A stretch of 20,619 bases of DNA from a virus, in the IMG/VR virus record IMGVR_UViG_3300009481_000141, positions 1 through 20,619 of that record; one strand, 5' to 3'. This document shows positions 1-6,073 of this stretch, piece after piece (positions within the stretch are counted from its first letter, which is position 1; every line of letters begins with the position of its first letter). The notes beneath the pieces were generated by a model. The model saw only the letters and a program-made list of their open reading frames with translations. It was not told the origin of the DNA and did no database searches. A program made the translations under genes and the position numbers.

Positions 1-1
1 A

Positions 2-487
2 CAGGATGCAACTCAAGCGACTGTCGAGAATACGATGGTCAGACAAGCAAGGCCAGATACTGAGCTCACTCCTCATCGAGAAGAGTTAATTAAAAGAGCT
101 CTTACAGGAATGGAACCCGATCATATTAATTACGATGCTCCATTAGATAATGTTCGGCATAAATTAGTTAGACCTGATTTAAACCTATCTCCAAAGGAAG
201 AGATCGCTTTGATACAAGCAGAGGAATTGATGAAATATGGAGCAGCGTCAGGTGAAACATTTGATATTCCAGCGAATACTCCAGAAGTTAAAAAGGTGGT
301 TCAACAGGTTAAATCAACACCAACGCCTCCAATTACTCCGACTGGAAGAAGTCAGTATGCAGGGAAATTAGCCAAGTTCTTAATACCTTTAATTACTGGA
401 TCTAGTGCTGGTTACTTGCTTAGCGATGCTCTTCAAGAAGCAGAAAAAGAGGAAGTTGCTGAACTATTAAACCAACCTATTAGTTAA
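2..487 (+). CDS. Hypothetical membrane-associated protein, 5' end outside window
   Basis: I do not recognise this protein. An ATG lies at 35, but the frame stays open to the left edge, so the true start is probably outside the window. The N-terminal two thirds are hydrophilic with mixed charge. A Pro/Thr-rich linker follows (about 95-105, counted from the ATG at 35), then one hydrophobic segment (about 113-128) and an acidic tail. It resembles in plan the protein at 4387-4854: a soluble domain, a small Gly/Ala-rich hydrophobic segment and a short acidic end. The next two genes follow directly on the same strand. Membrane association is inferred from the hydrophobic segment only. Confidence 0.6.
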   Translation, partial: QDATQATVENTMVRQARPDTELTPHREELIKRALTGMEPDHINYDAPLDNVRHKLVRPDLNLSPKEEIALIQAEELMKYGAASGETFDIPANTPEVKKVVQQVKSTPTPPITPTGRSQYAGKLAKFLIPLITGSSAGYLLSDALQEAEKEEVAELLNQPIS

Positions 488-633
488 AAACTATCGAAAA
501 ACAACAACGCAAATTATTAAAGATAGCTGCTAAGGCGGCAGTTTGTACCTCAAGAAAAGAAGCCAAAAAACTATTAAAGAAAGAGTTAAAAGCTCAGAAG
601 AAATTATCCAACGCTTATTTACTAAATGAATGA
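484..633 (+). CDS. Small basic protein lacking a canonical start codon
   Basis: An open frame of 49 codons follows a TAG at 481-483 and ends in TGA at 631-633. It encodes a Lys/Arg/Ala-rich, strongly helical peptide that reads like a real gene, and it fills the only gap between two neighbours. It contains no ATG, GTG or TTG. The second codon after the upstream TAA is AAA, in just the place where a TAATG-type overlap would put ATG. It also overlaps the next gene by 8 nt, which is normal spacing here. It could be a gene with a rare start (ATC at 493), a mutated start or a sequencing error. Function unknown. Confidence 0.35.
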   Translation, partial: LKTIEKQQRKLLKIAAKAAVCTSRKEAKKLLKKELKAQKKLSNAYLLNE

Positions 634-802
634 ATTAGCAGACCCTGATGTAATTCAACTTGCATTTCTATTCCCTTTTATACCGATTATTGCAGTAGGA
701 ATCGTAACCTTTATACTGGGCTACGACCTCAGAGAGGACTCAGAAGATGACGATGACGACGATGATCGAGGGATGTTACAGCCAGCTTGGAACGGGTTGT
801 AA
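626..802 (+). CDS. Small single-pass membrane protein with Asp-rich segment
   Basis: This 58-aa gene begins at ATG 626, overlapping the end of the preceding small frame, and ends at TAA 800-802. One transmembrane helix spans about residues 12-33. An acidic run at 37-47 is mostly Asp, and a short tail contains Pro-Ala-Trp. The plan (helix, acidic collar, short tail) suggests an inner-membrane or virion-associated miniprotein, but no family is assigned. It is the last gene before the attachment region, so the left arm of the element ends here. The coding call rests on the clear helix, the gene overlap and the lack of alternative frames. Confidence 0.6.
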   Translation: MNELADPDVIQLAFLFPFIPIIAVGIVTFILGYDLREDSEDDDDDDDRGMLQPAWNGL

Positions 803-813
803 TATTTTCTCCA

Positions 814-843
814 TGTCCAATTTGTCCAGTTCTCCATGTCCAG
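814..843 (+). repeat. Left cluster of TGTCCA repeats (candidate integrase arm sites)
   Basis: Three direct copies of TGTCCA(A/G) start at 814, 823 and 837, just left of the tRNA fragment at 892-939. The same motif recurs to the right of the fragment. Short direct repeats on both sides of an attachment core are the usual form of arm-type sites bound by the N-terminal domain of tyrosine integrases. That role is inferred from position and copy number. Confidence 0.6.
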
Positions 844-891
844 TGACAAAATGCGACTCAGTCATACCAAGGGATTTGGGGCATGCTCGAA

Positions 892-939
892 GGGCTCATA
901 ACCCGAAGGTCGCAAGTTCAAATCTTGCCCCCGCCACCA
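892..939 (+). other. tRNA-fMet(CAT) 3' half: attachment core (attP)
   Basis: The 48 nt match the 3' half of a cyanobacterial initiator tRNA. The anticodon stem has three G-C pairs (GGG/CCC) around a loop with anticodon CAT. A T-arm with a 5-bp stem (GCAAG/CTTGC) and TTCAAAT loop follows, then the acceptor 3' strand ending in encoded CCA. The bases upstream do not form a D-arm or a matching acceptor 5' strand, so this is a fragment and not a functional tRNA gene. Tyrosine integrases of phages and of the Prochlorococcus tycheposons target tRNA genes, and the element carries the part that rebuilds the gene after insertion. The host target is inferred to be the tRNA-fMet gene. Confidence 0.8.
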
Positions 940-946
940 AATACAT

Positions 947-973
947 TAAGCCCGGTTGATACTGGGCTTTTTT
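947..973 (+). terminator. Rho-independent terminator after the tRNA fragment
   Basis: AAGCCC and GGGCTT form a 6-bp stem around a 10-nt loop, followed by a run of six T. It sits 8 nt after the CCA end. It would terminate the reconstituted host tRNA transcript and shield the integrase region from readthrough. It may have come from the host together with the tRNA 3' end. Confidence 0.75.
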
Positions 974-1049
974 AGTGCTATAAAGGGTTCTCAGAGACTA
1001 GAGAGCCATGGAAAATGCTTTGTCAGAGGTTGAAACAAGTGTTTTTAAG

Positions 1050-1180
1050 TGGACAAAAAATGTCCAGTTTTCATGTCCAGTTGGGTCAAATGTCCAGTTT
1101 TTGAATCTGGAAATGTCCAGTTTTTCAGGTCGGAATTTTGTCCAATGACTGTTTCAATCGATAATTACCTATCTGTCCAA
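1050..1180 (+). repeat. Right cluster of TGTCCA repeats upstream of int
   Basis: Direct TGTCCA(A/G) copies start at 1061, 1074, 1091, 1114, 1139 and 1174, with one inverted copy (TGGACA) at 1050. Together with the left cluster there are about ten copies in under 400 bp. The array runs across the int start codon at 1145, so a protein bound here could control both recombination and int transcription. This fits arm-type sites and autoregulation, which I infer from position. Confidence 0.6.
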
Positions 1181-2443
1181 AAAGAATTTACCTTTCGTTG
1201 GAAGTTATTTAAGAAGAGCGGAAGCCCATATATTTACGTCAGGGATTCTTGGAAAGGTGCCGAAAGGATTTCCATCAAGCCTCTACGGATAGATGACGTT
1301 ACTAATTGTCAAACAGCTTGGAGTATGGTCCAAGAAATTAAGGACAAACATTGGTCGGATAATGTACAAAAAGTAGAGAAAGATTCGTATTGGAAATCTC
1401 ATGAAGTTTCATTCAATGATTTTCTAACTAGTAAAAACAAAGCATCAACAAATATTGAGTATTTCAGTCTTTGGAGAAATTTAAAAAGAAACGAAATTAA
1501 AAGAACATCTAAATCGATCCATAGATGGTTATGGGAAAAAACATGTGGATCAAAACCATTTCAGAAAAGATTAGATTTTTTAAAACAAGTACAAATTTAT
1601 GTTCGTAAACAGGAAGCAAAATATCCTACTTGGTTTACAGAAGATGAATATCTAACGCAAAGAGGAATGCATAATGAGTATCGCAAGATGAGTGAAGGAA
1701 AGAAGAAGAAGAAAGAAATGCATCCACCTAGAGCAATTGTTTCTAAGAAACAAATGGAAGATTATCTCGATGCCAATATCGAAGAGTTTCCATGGCAGTG
1801 CTGGTGCCTAGCCATGATGATGAATTATGGATTACGCAACCATGAGCTTTGGTATGCCAAGCCACTTGAGAATCTATTTCTTCTTATCCCCGGAAGATTA
1901 ACAAAATCACCTGAAGACCATAAGGTATGGCCTGCCTTTGCCGATTGGGATAAGAGATACAATTTATTCCGTAATTTCAAGAAGCATCAGGGGCACTTAA
2001 GAAGCAAATGTAGACCGAAGATTACGAGTGCAACTCGAACTGGTGTGACTTATCAAGTAGAAGATAAAGCAGCTTATGACAATGGAATTGGTCAGAACAA
2101 TTCTCAGCTTGGAGAATATATTACGAGAAATACTTTGGGGGCTAGTTACAAAACCAACGCAATAAGAGCATCCAAGTTAAGAACTGCATGCATGCCACCA
2201 CTCTTAGCAAAATCAACTGATGGATTGGATCGGATGATCGAGGCATTGCCATATGATTTACGCCACACTTGGGCTGTAACCATGCACTTAGAACCAGCCT
2301 TTGGAGATATTCCGATAGAACAATGTGCCGCAGCAATGGGACATGGGGTCGGAGTTCACAAAGACAAATATCTCTTATGGGCTGATAATGAAAAACAAGA
2401 AGATCAATTTATAAAGAACTGGAAGCATCCATTCGCAGCCTAG
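1145..2443 (+). CDS. int: Tyrosine recombinase (phage integrase)
   Basis: Site-specific recombinase expected to join the attP core at 892-939 to a host tRNA-fMet gene. With the start at ATG 1145 the protein has 432 residues. It has an N-terminal arm-binding/SAM-like region and a C-terminal catalytic domain. Visible catalytic positions are Arg231 (YGLRNHEL), Arg373 in YDLRHTW, His400 (MGHG) and the nucleophile candidate Tyr409 (KDKY). The usual His of the HxxR box is Tyr here. The frame is open back to GTG 1049, but that stretch only translates the TGTCCA repeats into a CPVF pattern, so ATG 1145 is preferred. It abuts a convergent gene whose stop is at 2444. Confidence 0.9.
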   Translation: MTVSIDNYLSVQKEFTFRWKLFKKSGSPYIYVRDSWKGAERISIKPLRIDDVTNCQTAWSMVQEIKDKHWSDNVQKVEKDSYWKSHEVSFNDFLTSKNKASTNIEYFSLWRNLKRNEIKRTSKSIHRWLWEKTCGSKPFQKRLDFLKQVQIYVRKQEAKYPTWFTEDEYLTQRGMHNEYRKMSEGKKKKKEMHPPRAIVSKKQMEDYLDANIEEFPWQCWCLAMMMNYGLRNHELWYAKPLENLFLLIPGRLTKSPEDHKVWPAFADWDKRYNLFRNFKKHQGHLRSKCRPKITSATRTGVTYQVEDKAAYDNGIGQNNSQLGEYITRNTLGASYKTNAIRASKLRTACMPPLLAKSTDGLDRMIEALPYDLRHTWAVTMHLEPAFGDIPIEQCAAAMGHGVGVHKDKYLLWADNEKQEDQFIKNWKHPFAA

Positions 2444-2683
2444 TTATTGAAAGAAATAATCCCTGCGAACACATGAAGGTAATTGATCTATTTTGCTAAC
2501 TGATATATCGTCGCCACACCAAAAACAATCTTGAATATCTCTGCATGTATTCATGAATGAACGGTAGTAAAGCAGCTTTAGTACAAAGCTAAATATTGGG
2601 TTTTGCTGAGTCCTGATCATGAACTTGATATTCTCGGCCTTATTGATTAATGACCAAAGCCTAAATTCTTCATGTAGTTCCAT
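2444..2683 (-). CDS. Hypothetical 79-aa protein, last gene of the xis operon
   Basis: Not recognised. It starts at ATG 2683, overlapping the preceding 51-aa gene by 14 nt, and ends at TAA 2444-2446, one base after the int stop. It is mixed-charge and aromatic-rich, with Cys at about 47, 53 and 56 (a CWC pair near the middle) and one at about 71. No membrane helix is convincing. Position in a three-gene unit led by an excisionase-like protein suggests a role in control of integration or lysogeny. That is inference only. Confidence 0.5.
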   Translation of the reverse strand: MELHEEFRLWSLINKAENIKFMIRTQQNPIFSFVLKLLYYRSFMNTCRDIQDCFWCGDDISVSKIDQLPSCVRRDYFFQ

Positions 2684-2825
2684 TGTCTTCCTCTAAATCT
2701 TGTATTTCTTCTGGGAATTCCATAGCGAATTCCATGAACTGAATGTCATCAAGCATGTGAAGGGGAATACCAGATTTAGAAAATTGCTTCTTATGCTTGT
2801 GGTCTTCGAAGTTTGAGCTGGTCAT
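2670..2825 (-). CDS. Small acidic hypothetical protein (51 aa)
   Basis: The start ATG at 2825-2823 overlaps the stop of the excisionase-like gene (ATGA), a clear sign of translational coupling. The stop is TGA at 2672-2670. The first 18 residues are basic with His/Lys clusters. The rest is hydrophobic-acidic with repeated Met-Glu-Phe and a C-terminal Glu/Asp stretch. No family is recognised. Its coupling to the xis-like gene suggests a partner or modulator of the recombination directionality factor. Confidence 0.55.
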   Translation of the reverse strand: MTSSNFEDHKHKKQFSKSGIPLHMLDDIQFMEFAMEFPEEIQDLEEDNGTT

Positions 2826-3037
2826 ACTTTCTTGATTCTTCGTCTGATGACATGGTCTGGAGAAGAAAGCATTTCATCCACAGCAGCTCGTCTCCAGATT
2901 TTTCCACTATTGGGGTTTAATGGGTCTTTGTATCTGTAATGAGTTCCTTTGGAAAAATATTTCTCATTGCGCTTTAGGGTTCTCGGACTGATACCCAAGT
3001 ACTCGCTCATGGCGATATTCGAAATCCAAGGCTCCAT
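2822..3037 (-). CDS. xis: Excisionase-like winged-helix DNA-binding protein
   Basis: A 71-aa protein starting at ATG 3037 with an AGG-containing ribosome site upstream. The N-terminal half contains a helix-turn-helix (SEYLGISPRTLKR). A wing-like segment with KDPLNPNSGKIWRR follows, then a basic C-terminus. This is the plan of MerR/Xis-type recombination directionality factors. Such factors sit near their integrase and favour excision, and may repress int. The frame is open upstream to 3217, but that part is the antisense of a Lys/Glu-rich gene and translates to a Phe/Leu run, so it is excluded. Function inferred from HTH, size and position. Confidence 0.65.
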   Translation of the reverse strand: MEPWISNIAMSEYLGISPRTLKRNEKYFSKGTHYRYKDPLNPNSGKIWRRAAVDEMLSSPDHVIRRRIKKV

Positions 3038-3073
3038 GTGACCTAACCTGACGTGTGTTGTTAGTGTATGGCT

Positions 3074-3107
3074 TATCTTGCAACGTGCAACCTTCTTAAT
3101 ATATAAG
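3074..3107 (+). promoter_or_regulatory. Putative promoter with TTGCAA operator-like motif
   Basis: A TTGCAA box at 3078-3083 is followed 18 bp later by TATAAG at 3102-3107, a plausible sigma-70 pair driving the plus-strand genes from 3119. TTGCAA/GTGCAA half-sites are repeated inside the box. Fifteen of its 16 bases (3074-3089) recur on the minus strand at 15251-15236, suggesting a shared regulator. Confidence 0.5.
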
Positions 3108-3118
3108 TGTCTTGCAAA

Positions 3119-3601
3119 ATGATGATGACTGAAGTCGAAGAAAAAAAGAAACTCACAGAAGAGGAAAAGAAGAAAGCAGAAGCTGCTAAGAAAAAGAAGG
3201 AGAAAAAGGAAGAACACGACGAACCTCTGTGGCAGGAGGTTTTAACGGCTAGTCTGAAAGTAGGTATTCTTGGGTGGTCCGTACTAATTCTCACTCTTTC
3301 ATATTGCAGTCTTCCAGAAAAGTTGACGTTTGGTACGACAGTTATCGAAATTCCAGAGCAAGGAAATATTGATCCAACTTTCCCGGCAAGTTTGCTCGGC
3401 GGAATCCTCTCATCGCTAGGGATTGCGACGGCTACTGCTAAGAAGAATGGTAATGGAAATGGTGGTGGTTTAACAGAAGAAAAGTTAATGAAAATACTTG
3501 CCACGATGAATAATAATGAGCAAGTTATTAGAGTTCAAACCCCAATCCACATTGTTGGCGGAGAGTTACTAAAGTCAGAAAAGACTAGTAAGGATAGTTA
3601 A
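3119..3601 (+). CDS. Membrane protein with charged N-terminal coiled coil
   Basis: A 160-aa protein with an N-terminal Lys/Glu/Ala-rich segment (about 5-35) likely to form a charged helix or coiled coil. A first transmembrane helix lies at about 42-64 and a second, weaker one at about 86-106. A Gly/Asn-rich linker and a soluble C-terminal domain follow. I choose one of the three tandem ATG codons (first at 3119) over GTG 3107, which falls inside the likely -10 box. The next gene begins in a TAATG overlap. No family is assigned; the plan would fit a phage membrane or virion-associated protein. It leads the plus-strand run to 6073. Confidence 0.6.
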   Translation: MMMTEVEEKKKLTEEEKKKAEAAKKKKEKKEEHDEPLWQEVLTASLKVGILGWSVLILTLSYCSLPEKLTFGTTVIEIPEQGNIDPTFPASLLGGILSSLGIATATAKKNGNGNGGGLTEEKLMKILATMNNNEQVIRVQTPIHIVGGELLKSEKTSKDS

Positions 3602-3810
3602 TGTCTGATTCTGGATTGAATCTAGATGCCTCTCAAGAGGTCAAGATCACAGTGATGCAGCTCAAGATAGAACGTCTGGAAGAGAAGCAGGCAGATCTTC
3701 GAGAACGCTTGAAAGTAGTAGAGAAATGGGTAATTGGTGCAGCAGCCGTGATAGCAGCAGGGACGACTGTTGTAGGATTCGCTACCAACATTAGTAAAGC
3801 GTATCTTTAG
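3601..3810 (+). CDS. XhlA-like small coiled-coil membrane protein
   Basis: A 69-aa protein with a heptad-rich helix (about 11-42) and then one transmembrane helix (about 44-62) with a short polar end. This order and size match the haemolysin XhlA family found in phage lysis regions. The resemblance is in architecture and in the ERL...LKVVEKW pattern rather than proven homology. The start overlaps the previous stop (TAATG). It could be a holin accessory or simply a small membrane adaptor. A protein of reversed plan (helix first, coiled coil second) is encoded at 17496-17711. Confidence 0.6.
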   Translation: MSDSGLNLDASQEVKITVMQLKIERLEEKQADLRERLKVVEKWVIGAAAVIAAGTTVVGFATNISKAYL

Positions 3811-3854
3811 AAGTTCAAAATTCTCTACGATATAGGTAAATAAGCAATCAACTG
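3811..3854 (+). promoter_or_regulatory. Intergenic region with GATATA promoter-like motif
   Basis: This 44-bp gap precedes a secreted-protein gene. It contains TTCAAA followed by CGATATA. A similar arrangement (TTCAAG then CGATATA) lies before the gene at 7879. The shared spacing suggests a weak phage or host-type promoter; low certainty. Confidence 0.3.
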
Positions 3855-4382
3855 ATGAAACGGTTCGCTGTTTTAATAGGATTATTGTCGCTGTGCGGAC
3901 CAGCAGGAGCTTCAGTAAGTCACAGAATTCAAAGTAATGTGCAGCTCACTGTAGACGGTGCAAGCACAACGGCTACTAGGATAGGGAGTTCGGTGTCTGC
4001 CAGTGGCATAAATGTCAAAGTGGGTACTGGAAATAATGATACTTTTGCTGGACTAACTGGTGGTTCTGCCACCGCAGCAGCTACGGTTACGCCGGGAAAT
4101 TTTGAAATCAATACAGCCGGACAAAATTTCAGCTTTACAAATACGGCGATTCAAGGGGATCCAATATCTACTCTGGCAGCAGGTGTAGCGGTAAACGCAA
4201 CCTCTGGGCAGGCAGCTTCACTCCCAGCTTACGGACAAGTGACATCGTTTGCCGGAGGCTCAAAAGGCAGTCTTGGAGCGACTTTGACCAGCGTAGGAGG
4301 GGGCACGTTGACCATATCGGCTGGAAATTCGGGCACGACCAGCATAGGACAGTTCACGTCTACTCTTGAAATCAATCGCTAA
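3855..4382 (+). CDS. Secreted Gly/Ser/Thr/Ala-rich protein
   Basis: A 175-aa protein with a clear Sec signal peptide (MKRF, hydrophobic core, AGA cleavage site before Ser20). The mature part is low-complexity and rich in Gly, Ser, Thr, Ala and Val, with no Cys and few charges. This composition suggests beta-rich repetitive structure such as a surface or filament protein. Cleavage and export to the periplasm are inferred. It is the first of three consecutive signal-peptide or exported candidates between 3855 and 6073. I do not recognise a named family. It could be a virion component that matures in the envelope or a protein altering the host surface. Confidence 0.65.
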   Translation: MKRFAVLIGLLSLCGPAGASVSHRIQSNVQLTVDGASTTATRIGSSVSASGINVKVGTGNNDTFAGLTGGSATAAATVTPGNFEINTAGQNFSFTNTAIQGDPISTLAAGVAVNATSGQAASLPAYGQVTSFAGGSKGSLGATLTSVGGGTLTISAGNSGTTSIGQFTSTLEINR

Positions 4383-4386
4383 GAAC

Positions 4387-4854
4387 ATGAATCCAGACAG
4401 TCAAGGTTTAAATCGAATACTTCAAGCTGCTGATGCGTGGGCATCCTCTGGACATACAGGGTTTCAAAAACATATAGGACTTTTTAAAGTTGGATTAATA
4501 GGAGCAGAAGAAGCAGCTCGCAGGTCATTAAACGACATTAAAATTCTTGCGGAAGCTGGAGACAACACAGCAAAAGCGCTTGTAAGAAATGTTTTATACA
4601 AGATGTATGGAGAAGATACTTATAACGAAATGGCAAAGATTAATTTAGCTGAAAAAAACCAGACATCTCAAGAAAATGTAGCTTCATCTATAAAAAAGGC
4701 TAAAGAATTAACCAATAAAATTATCACTAGCAAACCTGTGGCTGGTCTCAGGGGAAATCGTATGGCAATGGCTGCCTTAGCAGGACTAGGTGGAGCAGCA
4801 AGTGGTGCGACATTAGCAAGCCTATTGAATAAGGGAACTAACGAAGACTTATGA
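4387..4854 (+). CDS. Hypothetical helical protein with C-terminal hydrophobic segment
   Basis: With ATG 4387 as start the protein has 155 residues; an in-frame TTG at 4366 would overlap the previous gene. The N-terminal 110 residues are helical and polar and contain an AEAGDNTAKALV-type segment. A Gly/Ala-rich hydrophobic stretch (about 125-146) ends in a short acidic tail. The stop overlaps the next start (ATGA, 4851-4854). Its layout is like the gene at the left edge (2-487), so the two may be distant paralogues. No function is assigned. Confidence 0.6.
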   Translation: MNPDSQGLNRILQAADAWASSGHTGFQKHIGLFKVGLIGAEEAARRSLNDIKILAEAGDNTAKALVRNVLYKMYGEDTYNEMAKINLAEKNQTSQENVASSIKKAKELTNKIITSKPVAGLRGNRMAMAALAGLGGAASGATLASLLNKGTNEDL

Positions 4855-5291
4855 AACGGATATTAGGTTTATTAGTAGTCGTACTAAGCTGGCCTAATGT
4901 TAGTCATGCAGTCCCTATATCGCCAAATTTCTCTTCGGGAAAGCTCGACTCGACTACCACCCAACGGCAGGTGATTTCGGAGGTTATAGTATCAGAAGAT
5001 TTCAATACAGGCTGGGTTCATTCTGTGTCTGGCACAGGGATAAAGCCAACAACAGGAGTAATTAATCCAACGTCTCATACTGAAATCAGACATACGACAT
5101 TGAACGGTGGAACAAGTACATGGACAGGTTTGGATATAAATACCTCTCCCGACTTTTCTCTAGTGACAGAAGGAGGAGCCTTCCAATACACCTCCAGTTA
5201 CCAAGGTCCGGGGCTTCGAAATCGCACCCAAATAACTCGCACCTCAGAAATCGAAACCACGATTTCGAGTTCAAGCGTGTTCAGCCAATAG
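4851..5291 (+). CDS. Secreted protein, cyanophage-type hypothetical
   Basis: A 146-aa protein with a signal peptide (MKRI, hydrophobic core, cleavage after Ala20 in SHA). The mature domain is Thr/Ser/Gly-rich, with a central TSTWTGLDI segment, a GGAFQYTSSYQGPGL segment and a terminal VFSQ. From memory this pattern resembles a hypothetical protein family of marine cyanophages, which I cannot confirm here. It is coupled to the upstream gene by an ATGA overlap. The downstream frame begins around its stop codon. Exported; possibly a virion decoration or host-envelope protein. Confidence 0.65.
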   Translation: MKRILGLLVVVLSWPNVSHAVPISPNFSSGKLDSTTTQRQVISEVIVSEDFNTGWVHSVSGTGIKPTTGVINPTSHTEIRHTTLNGGTSTWTGLDINTSPDFSLVTEGGAFQYTSSYQGPGLRNRTQITRTSEIETTISSSSVFSQ

Positions 5292-6073
5292 CCATAAACC
5301 CAGTCATACCAAAGGTTTTAGGTTTAATATTATTAGTGCCGCATAGTGTATTAGCCAGTGATGTTGGTGGTGTTTCAGCCACCTCCAATCCGGTCGCTAA
5401 TAGCAGTGGTCAAGCGACTGTGAATGCATATCAAGTATTGACTGGAAATTTTATTAACTCTGCTTTTACTAATGGAGTGCAATGTCAAGCAGAGACTGTA
5501 ACGATATCGCCATATATTGGTAGGAGTAAAAATATTAAGTTACCTTTCGTCACTAGCTATAAGGATCCGGTCTACGACATGCGAGATATTGACGGGGATG
5601 GCGCTCCAGATAATCCGGGTGCCATCTTGTTTGAGAAGGATGTCCTCACACAACAGAAGGATAATTTCTCCTTAAATTATGGAGCTACTCTCCAATGGTC
5701 TAAGCCCTTAGATTCAAAGTTACAAGCGCTGTGCAAAGAAGCAGCCAGTACAGAGATTGCTCTGAGAAAAGCAAGCCTAAATTTGAAAATACTTGACTAC
5801 GAAATTTCACGTTTAAAACACTGTGGGACATTGCGGAAGGAGAATATATATTTCCGAAAAGGAACGAAGTACGCCCAGATATGCGAGGACGTTGAAGTTG
5901 GGGAACATCCGACTTCAGTACCTGATCATGCTCATAATCTAGAACAAATTAGCAAGGCTACTTCTTCAGATTCCTCTGCTCCAATCGGCGTTCACGAACG
6001 GAAAGCACCTTGGGCTTCTTCTTCAGAAGGCGAGGTAAAACCTTCTTTAAAGTCTTCTTCACCAGAGGCTTAA
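5288..6073 (+). CDS. Secreted protein with DxDxDG loop, no canonical start
   Basis: The frame carries a signal-peptide-like stretch (VLGLILLVPHSVLA, cleavage before Ser-Asp). It continues with a Val/Thr/Asn-rich region and DIDGDGAPDNPG, a calcium-loop pattern of the dockerin/thrombospondin type. A helical Cys-containing segment and a polar tail follow. No ATG, GTG or TTG lies where the signal peptide needs it. The only upstream ATG (5120) would add about 55 residues that are merely the shifted frame of the preceding gene. ATA at 5288 overlaps that gene's TAG stop, and a second ATA follows at 5294. The last 116 nt overlap the convergent gene. Real coding sequence is likely; start unresolved. 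Confidence 0.55.
   Translation: MAINPVIPKVLGLILLVPHSVLASDVGGVSATSNPVANSSGQATVNAYQVLTGNFINSAFTNGVQCQAETVTISPYIGRSKNIKLPFVTSYKDPVYDMRDIDGDGAPDNPGAILFEKDVLTQQKDNFSLNYGATLQWSKPLDSKLQALCKEAASTEIALRKASLNLKILDYEISRLKHCGTLRKENIYFRKGTKYAQICEDVEVGEHPTSVPDHAHNLEQISKATSSDSSAPIGVHERKAPWASSSEGEVKPSLKSSSPEA

Noticed and set aside
862-939. Complete tRNA-Met gene
   Set aside because: Only the anticodon arm, T-arm and 3' acceptor strand are present; there is no D-arm or complementary 5' acceptor strand.
747-959. 70-aa plus-strand coding frame
   Set aside because: It runs through the TGTCCA repeats and the tRNA fragment and overlaps the better 58-aa gene at 626.
1049-1144. N-terminal extension of the integrase
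   Set aside because: It merely translates the TGTCCAG repeats as CPVF-type units; ATG 1145 is the natural start.
814-1180. CRISPR array
   Set aside because: Repeats are 6-7 bp with irregular spacing and no spacer-like units.
3038-3217. N-terminal extension of the excisionase-like gene and a Phe/Leu membrane protein
   Set aside because: Antisense of the Lys/Glu-rich gene at 3119, which generates artificial Phe/Leu runs.
5120-5287. N-terminal part of the Ca-loop secreted protein
   Set aside because: It is the shifted frame of the secreted 146-aa protein and would bury the signal peptide internally.
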